This document shows positions 59,332 through 64,000 of a DNA stretch of 64,000 nt, in pieces. Both the position numbers and the translations under genes were made by a program. Each line of letters begins with the position of its first letter. The first letter of the stretch is position 1. Under the pieces are notes generated by a model. The model saw only the letters and a list, made by a program, of their open reading frames with translations. It searched no databases and was not told the DNA's origin. Source of the stretch: Malacoplasma penetrans HF-2 (GTDB taxonomy: Bacteria; Bacillota_I; Bacilli_A; Mycoplasmatales; Mycoplasmoidaceae); the NCBI RefSeq assembly GCF_000011225.1, contig NC_004432.1, forward strand, positions 992,001-1,056,000. Reading direction: 5' to 3'.

Positions 59332-59480
59332 CAAGACTTGATTTTAAGATTTTAGTAATTTTTTGATAAATTTTAATTATAAACCCAATTAAAAATAATG
59401 ATTAAAAAGTTTTAGTTTTTAATATTTTTAATAAAAAACTAAATATTAAAATTTAAGTAAAAATACTTATAAATTAACAG

Positions 59481-59514
59481 CTCCCGTTTTGCATAATTTT
59501 ATGCAAAATGGGAG
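59481..59514. promoter_or_regulatory. Long palindrome just before the ATPase ribosome-binding site
   Basis: CTCCCGTTTTGCATAA and TTATGCAAAATGGGAG form a near-perfect palindrome (one G-T mismatch) with almost no loop. It ends 3 nt before AAGG and 13 nt before the ATG. No T-run follows on either strand, so a terminator is unlikely; an operator or an RNA hairpin controlling translation fits better. Confidence 0.7.
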
Positions 59515-59527
59515 TTAAGGTAAAAAT

Positions 59528-60781
59528 ATGATAAAAAGAAACATATTAAATACAGTGAAAAATTTATTGGAACTATATCCAATTATTTTACTTACAGGTG
59601 CAAGACAAGTTGGAAAAACTACATTAGTTTCTCAATTCCAAAAAGAAAGTAATTATAAATATATTTCTTTAGATGATAAAGAAATTTTAGAATTAGCAAT
59701 AAAAGACCCAGTTAAATTATTAAGAGATTTTTCTCCACCTTTAATAATAGATGAAGTACAAAAAGCAACTAATCTTTTTGACCATATTACTAGTATTGTT
59801 AATGAAACAAGAAGAACTAAAGGCAATAAAGAAGCTAATGGGATGTTTATATTAACAAGTTCATTAAAGTATCATTCAATGAAAAATGTAACTGAATCAA
59901 TGGCTGGAAGAGTTGCAATTATAGAAATGCCACCACTTAGTCAAAGTGAAATAAATAATCAAATTGAAAATCCCTTTTTTATTGATTCACAATCAATTGA
60001 ACCAATAATAAAAAGATCTTCTTATGAATATAAGATAAATCAAGAAGATTTATTTGAAAGTATTATCAATGGTTTTTACCCCATCAACTGAACTGACCAA
60101 AAAATTAAACCTAGTGTATTTTATAAAAACTACTTAAAAACATATTTAGAAAGAGATGTAAGTCAATTAATTAACTTAAAAGATAAAAATAAATTCAATA
60201 GTTTTATCAAGTTATTAGCTAGCAGCACTGCAAATGATTTTATTCCTGAAAAACTAGCAAATGATATTGGAGTAGATAAGAAAACTATTAGTTCATGAAC
60301 ATCAATATTAGAAGCAGGGGATATCATTTCTTTACTAGAACCTTATAATGAACAATCAATGAGTAAAAGAGTATCTAAAAAGAAAAGAATTTATTTTAAT
60401 GATACAGGTCTTGTTTGTTATCTATTAAATATTTCTAGTCAAAGAAATATAACAAACAAAAATAAAGGAAAATTAGTAGAAACTTATATTTTTAATGAAA
60501 TAAAAAAATCATATTTAAACAATGGAGTTGTATATGATTTTAGCTATTATAGAGATTCAAATCAGAATGAAATAGATTTGATTATTTTTAACTATGATAA
60601 AGGTAGTTTAAATTTAATAGAGTGTAAATCTGGAACTAATTATGGTTTAAAAGATATTAAAGGATTTAAACAATTGCAAACCACAAATTATGAAATTAGT
60701 GGTCAAACAATTATTTGTTTAACTGATGAACCATATCGTTTAAATGGAACAACTATAGTTTTACCAATTACTGCTATTTAA
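59528..60781 (+). CDS. AAA ATPase with DUF4143-type C-terminal domain
   Basis: This gene encodes 417 residues, read through TGA-Trp codons at about 60089 and 60297. The N-terminal AAA_14 module has Walker A LLTGARQVGKTTL (about residues 20-32), Walker B LIIDEVQKA near 77-85, and a sensor-like FILTSS. The middle segment YLERDVSQLINLKD and the helix-turn-helix-like LANDIGVDKKTISSW are characteristic of the DUF4143 group. The C-terminal part has EIDLIIF...LIECKSG, a D...E-x-K nuclease-like core. The cellular role of this family is unknown. It is the only + strand gene in the last 13 kb. The ATG at 59528 follows AAGG at 8 nt. Confidence 0.85.
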
Positions 60782-60800
60782 CATATATAAAAGTAAAAAC

Positions 60801-60836
60801 AAAAAGACCTTCAAATATAAATTTGAAGATCCTTTT
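60801..60836. terminator. Bidirectional terminator
   Basis: Stem CTTCAAAT / ATTTGAAG extended by further A-T pairs, with an A-run before and T-run after. It ends the ATPase transcript and can also stop transcripts arriving from the pyr operon. Confidence 0.8.
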
Positions 60837-61117
60837 GCTTTTTATACAAAAATAGAAGTAATCAAACTTCTAAAATGGAAATAAAAATCTAATTATATTA
60901 TCTCCTTGAATTTAAAATCCATATAGACCCAAAGTTATGGATTTATTGCAAGTAAGGAGCAATCTCACAACAATAACATTATACATTAAGTCTGTATTTT
61001 GAATAATAAAATTTGTTTTTTTAATTGTTAATTTAGATTTATAATGCTGAAACTAAAATATTTTCAACTAGTTCTCAGATTAGTGTATTTAATAAATTTC
61101 ATATTGCAGTTATAGTA
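60837..61117 (-). other. Gene-free region between ATPase and pyr operon with a structured element
   Basis: No ORF. On the minus strand a TATAAT box (60978-60983) is followed by an RNA that could fold from CTCCTT (60954-60959) to AAGGAG (60902-60907), with an inner perfect 9-bp hairpin AAATCCATA / TATGGATTT (60936-60944 with 60915-60923) and loop ACTTTGGGTCTA. No known RNA family is recognisable to me. The stretch 60990-61117 is plain AT-rich DNA behind pyrE without a clear terminator. Confidence 0.35.
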
Positions 61118-61747
61118 TTATTTGTTATTTAAACCATTTCTTCAATCAATTAATAGTTGGTTTTCATTATTATTTAACTGATTAATTTCATTCATATAAT
61201 TAATTAGTTCATCATAATTTGATAAGCTAAATAGTTTTATATTTTCTTGCATAAAAGCATCTTTAGCAATTTCTAAATTATAGCTAAAAATAGCTACAAT
61301 ACCAAGAACATTTACTCCATGTTCTCTTAAACATCTAGCTACATTAATTGAAGATTTACCAGTAGATATTAAATCTTCTATAATAACAACATTTGAACCT
61401 TTTGTTATTAGCCCTTCAATTTGATTAGTTTTACCATGTTGTTTACTGCTGTTTCTAACATATACCATAGGTAAATTCATTAAAGAACTTACTCAAGCAG
61501 CATGAGGGATTCCAGCAGTTGCAGTACCTGCAATTACTTGTACATCTTTAAAATTAGTGTCAATTAATTCTTTAAATGATAATGCTATTTCATTCCTAAC
61601 TTTTGGATAAGAAATAGTTAAGCGATTATCACAATAAATTGGTGATTTAATTCCTGAGGTTCAAGTGAATCATTTTTCTTTATCTTTTCTTACTTCAATC
61701 GCTTTTATTTCTAATAATGATTTAATAATATTATTTTCAATACTCAT
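61118..61747 (-). CDS. pyrE: Orotate phosphoribosyltransferase
   Basis: This gene encodes 209 residues, read through several TGA-Trp codons. It transfers the phosphoribosyl group of PRPP to orotate to give OMP. The N-terminal substrate region [13 protein letters not shown] (about 28-40), the [12 protein letters not shown] segment near 73-84 and the PRPP-binding [14 protein letters not shown] (about 121-134) are all characteristic. It is the last gene of the pyr operon, 16 nt behind pyrF. The upstream ribosome-binding site is weak (AGAGAT). Confidence 0.92.
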
Positions 61748-61763
61748 ATAAATAATCTCTTTC

Positions 61764-62459
61764 CTAAACAAACATTCTTTTAATTTCTAAATATTTTTCT
61801 AATGGGTTGTTATCTTTTGTAATTGGTCTACCAACCACTATAAAATCAGCTAATTGATTTTTAGCATCTAGTGGACTTGCTACTCTTTTTTGATCTCCAC
61901 TATCATCTTTTTCTAACCTTATTCCGGGATTGATAACTAAAAAATTATTACCATTTTGTTCTTTAATTTTTTTAGTTTCTCATACTGAACTTACAACCCC
62001 ATCTATATTTGCTTCTTTAGCTAATTTCGCATAATTTAAAACTGAATCTTGTAATGAAGTTGAAATCTTTTGCTGAGTTTGCATTTCTGTTTCACTTGTA
62101 GAAGTTAGTTGAGTTATTCCAATTATTTTAGTATTTTTGTTTTGATCAAAAACTGCTTGCTTTGCTTGGTTTAACATTGTAAGACCACCTGCACAGTGAA
62201 CAGTTATAATATCAACATCAAATTTCATTAGTCCTTTAACTGCATGATAAACAGTATTTGGAATATCATGTAGTTTTAAATCTAAAAAGATTTTATGACC
62301 TCTATTTTTGATTTCATGTAATACTTGTAAACCATTTTGATAAAACAATTCCATTCCTATTTTTACAAATAAATTTTGATTCTCAAATAAATTTAAGAAT
62401 TTACAAGTTTTATCTAAACTATCAAAATCTAAAGCAATAATAACTTCTCTATTACTCAT
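61764..62459 (-). CDS. pyrF: Orotidine-5'-phosphate decarboxylase
   Basis: This gene encodes 231 residues. It converts OMP to UMP. The catalytic D-x-K-x-x-D motif is in DLKLHDIPNTV (Asp 60, Lys 62, Asp 65). ALDFDSLDKT at the N-terminus and GIRLEKDD...IVVGRPIT at the C-terminus complete the TIM-barrel signature. AGGAG about 10 nt before the ATG supports the start, and the gene begins 1 nt after the pyrD stop. Confidence 0.94.
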
Positions 62460-62460
62460 T

Positions 62461-63384
<924 letters not shown>

Positions 63385-64000
63385 TTAAAACTCTACTTCA
63401 TTACTTTCAAATACAGGACCATCACTGCATATTTTTTTATAATTTTTACCATCTATAGTTGGTTTTTTGGTTTTAGCAACACATGCATAACAAGCACCCA
63501 TTCCACAACCCATTCTTTCTTCTAATGAGATATATCCTTGTTTGTTTTCCATTAATTCAATTAATGCTTTAAGCATCTTATTTGGACCACAAGCATAGTA
63601 TTTATCAAAGTTAATTAATTCACTTTTTATTAAATAATTTAATAGTTGAATAACATTTCCACAATACTTAGTTTTTTTATCATTTGTAGCTATATAAACT
63701 TTGCTTATCTTTTCAAATTCCTCTTTTAAAAAGATATCCTCTATTTTGTTAAAACCTAAAAGAGTAATAACATTTATACCTTTATTATTAAACTGTTTAG
63801 CTAATTCAAAAAGTGGTGGTATTCCTACACCTCCACCTATTAGTACTGCAGTTTGATTTTTTTCTAATGAATTAATGTCATAACCATTTCCAAGTGGCCC
63901 AAAAACATTAATAAATTCATCTGCTTTATAAGTAGATAAAATTTTTGTACCTTCTCCAACTACTTTATAAATTAAAGTAAATTGGTTATTTTCATAGTCA
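63385..64000 (-). CDS. pyrK: Dihydroorotate dehydrogenase electron-transfer subunit (cut by window edge)
   Basis: About 205 C-terminal residues are visible; the N-terminal flavin-domain start lies beyond the right edge. The protein passes electrons from the PyrD FMN through FAD and a [2Fe-2S] cluster to NAD. The NAD-binding VLIGGGVGIPPLFELAK and YYACGPNKMLKAL segments are clear. The cluster ligands are in GCGMGACYACVAKTKK and a later ICSDGPVF Cys, the usual C-x4-C-x2-C...C spacing. The gene is the upstream-most visible member of the pyr operon. Confidence 0.92.
   Translation of the reverse strand, partial: DYENNQFTLIYKVVGEGTKILSTYKADEFINVFGPLGNGYDINSLEKNQTAVLIGGGVGIPPLFELAKQFNNKGINVITLLGFNKIEDIFLKEEFEKISKVYIATNDKKTKYCGNVIQLLNYLIKSELINFDKYYACGPNKMLKALIELMENKQGYISLEERMGCGMGACYACVAKTKKPTIDGKNYKKICSDGPVFESNEVEF

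Noticed and set aside
60898-60990. tRNA or SRP RNA in the pyrE downstream region
   Set aside because: No seven-base acceptor stem with a T-loop at the right distance, and no GGAA-type SRP tetraloop with the conserved flanks. Only nested hairpins are visible.

Overview
The window comes from a wall-less, AT-rich bacterium (class Mollicutes, mycoplasma type). Nearly every long gene reads through in-frame TGA codons at positions where paralogues or family members carry Trp, so UGA is sense and all genes below are read with translation table 4. A pyrKDFE pyrimidine operon together with several arrays of very large surface proteins fits the Mycoplasma (Malacoplasma) penetrans/iowae/muris group best. 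That placement is inferred from gene content and was not tested by any search.

Layout. 0-1.5 kb: the start of rpsD (-) and a multi-span membrane protein (+). 1.5-16.8 kb: five tandem paralogues of a ~1000-residue lipoprotein (family 1, all -) that looks like an OppA-type solute-binding protein; the copy at the 3' end is frameshifted. 16.9-20 kb: two unrecognised proteins and an AAA ATPase with a nuclease-like tail. 20.1-39.4 kb: four paralogues of a ~1042-residue surface protein (family 2, all -), with a sugar operon between copies 1 and 2 (manA, a BglG/MtlR-type PTS regulator, an EIIB-like protein, a fructose-family EIIABC and a small membrane protein). 39.6-43.5 kb: a complete fructose operon (DeoR regulator, EIIABC, 1-phosphofructokinase). 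43.5-45.7 kb: an orphan terminator with no intact gene behind it, then an insertion sequence flanked by a 38-bp direct repeat. 45.8-59.2 kb: three paralogues of a ~1445-residue surface protein (family 3, all -); the last is frameshifted and has a 16-nt homopolymer in its promoter region. 59.5-60.8 kb: a second AAA ATPase/DUF4143-type protein (+) preceded by a long palindrome. 61.1-64 kb: pyrK-pyrD-pyrF-pyrE (-).

The three surface families occupy about 40 kb of the 64. Almost every copy has its own 3' hairpin terminator and its own upstream region, so each seems to be expressed as a single unit. Families 2 and 3 have a signal peptide without a lipobox, a long Ser/Thr/Asn-rich outer part, one C-terminal membrane span and a short basic tail. 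They share a recurring motif (acidic turn, then G-[TNQ]-[LI]-x-V-x-V) that resembles the mycoplasma lipoprotein-associated domain (PF04200). Homopolymer tracts upstream of two copies (G8 and T16 on the coding strand) and single-base frameshifts in two others suggest a variable surface repertoire, but sequencing error has to be excluded.

The two sugar operons probably divide the work. The locus with manA would feed mannose 6-phosphate (or a related hexose) to fructose 6-phosphate. The locus with 1-phosphofructokinase would take fructose through fructose 1-phosphate to fructose 1,6-bisphosphate.
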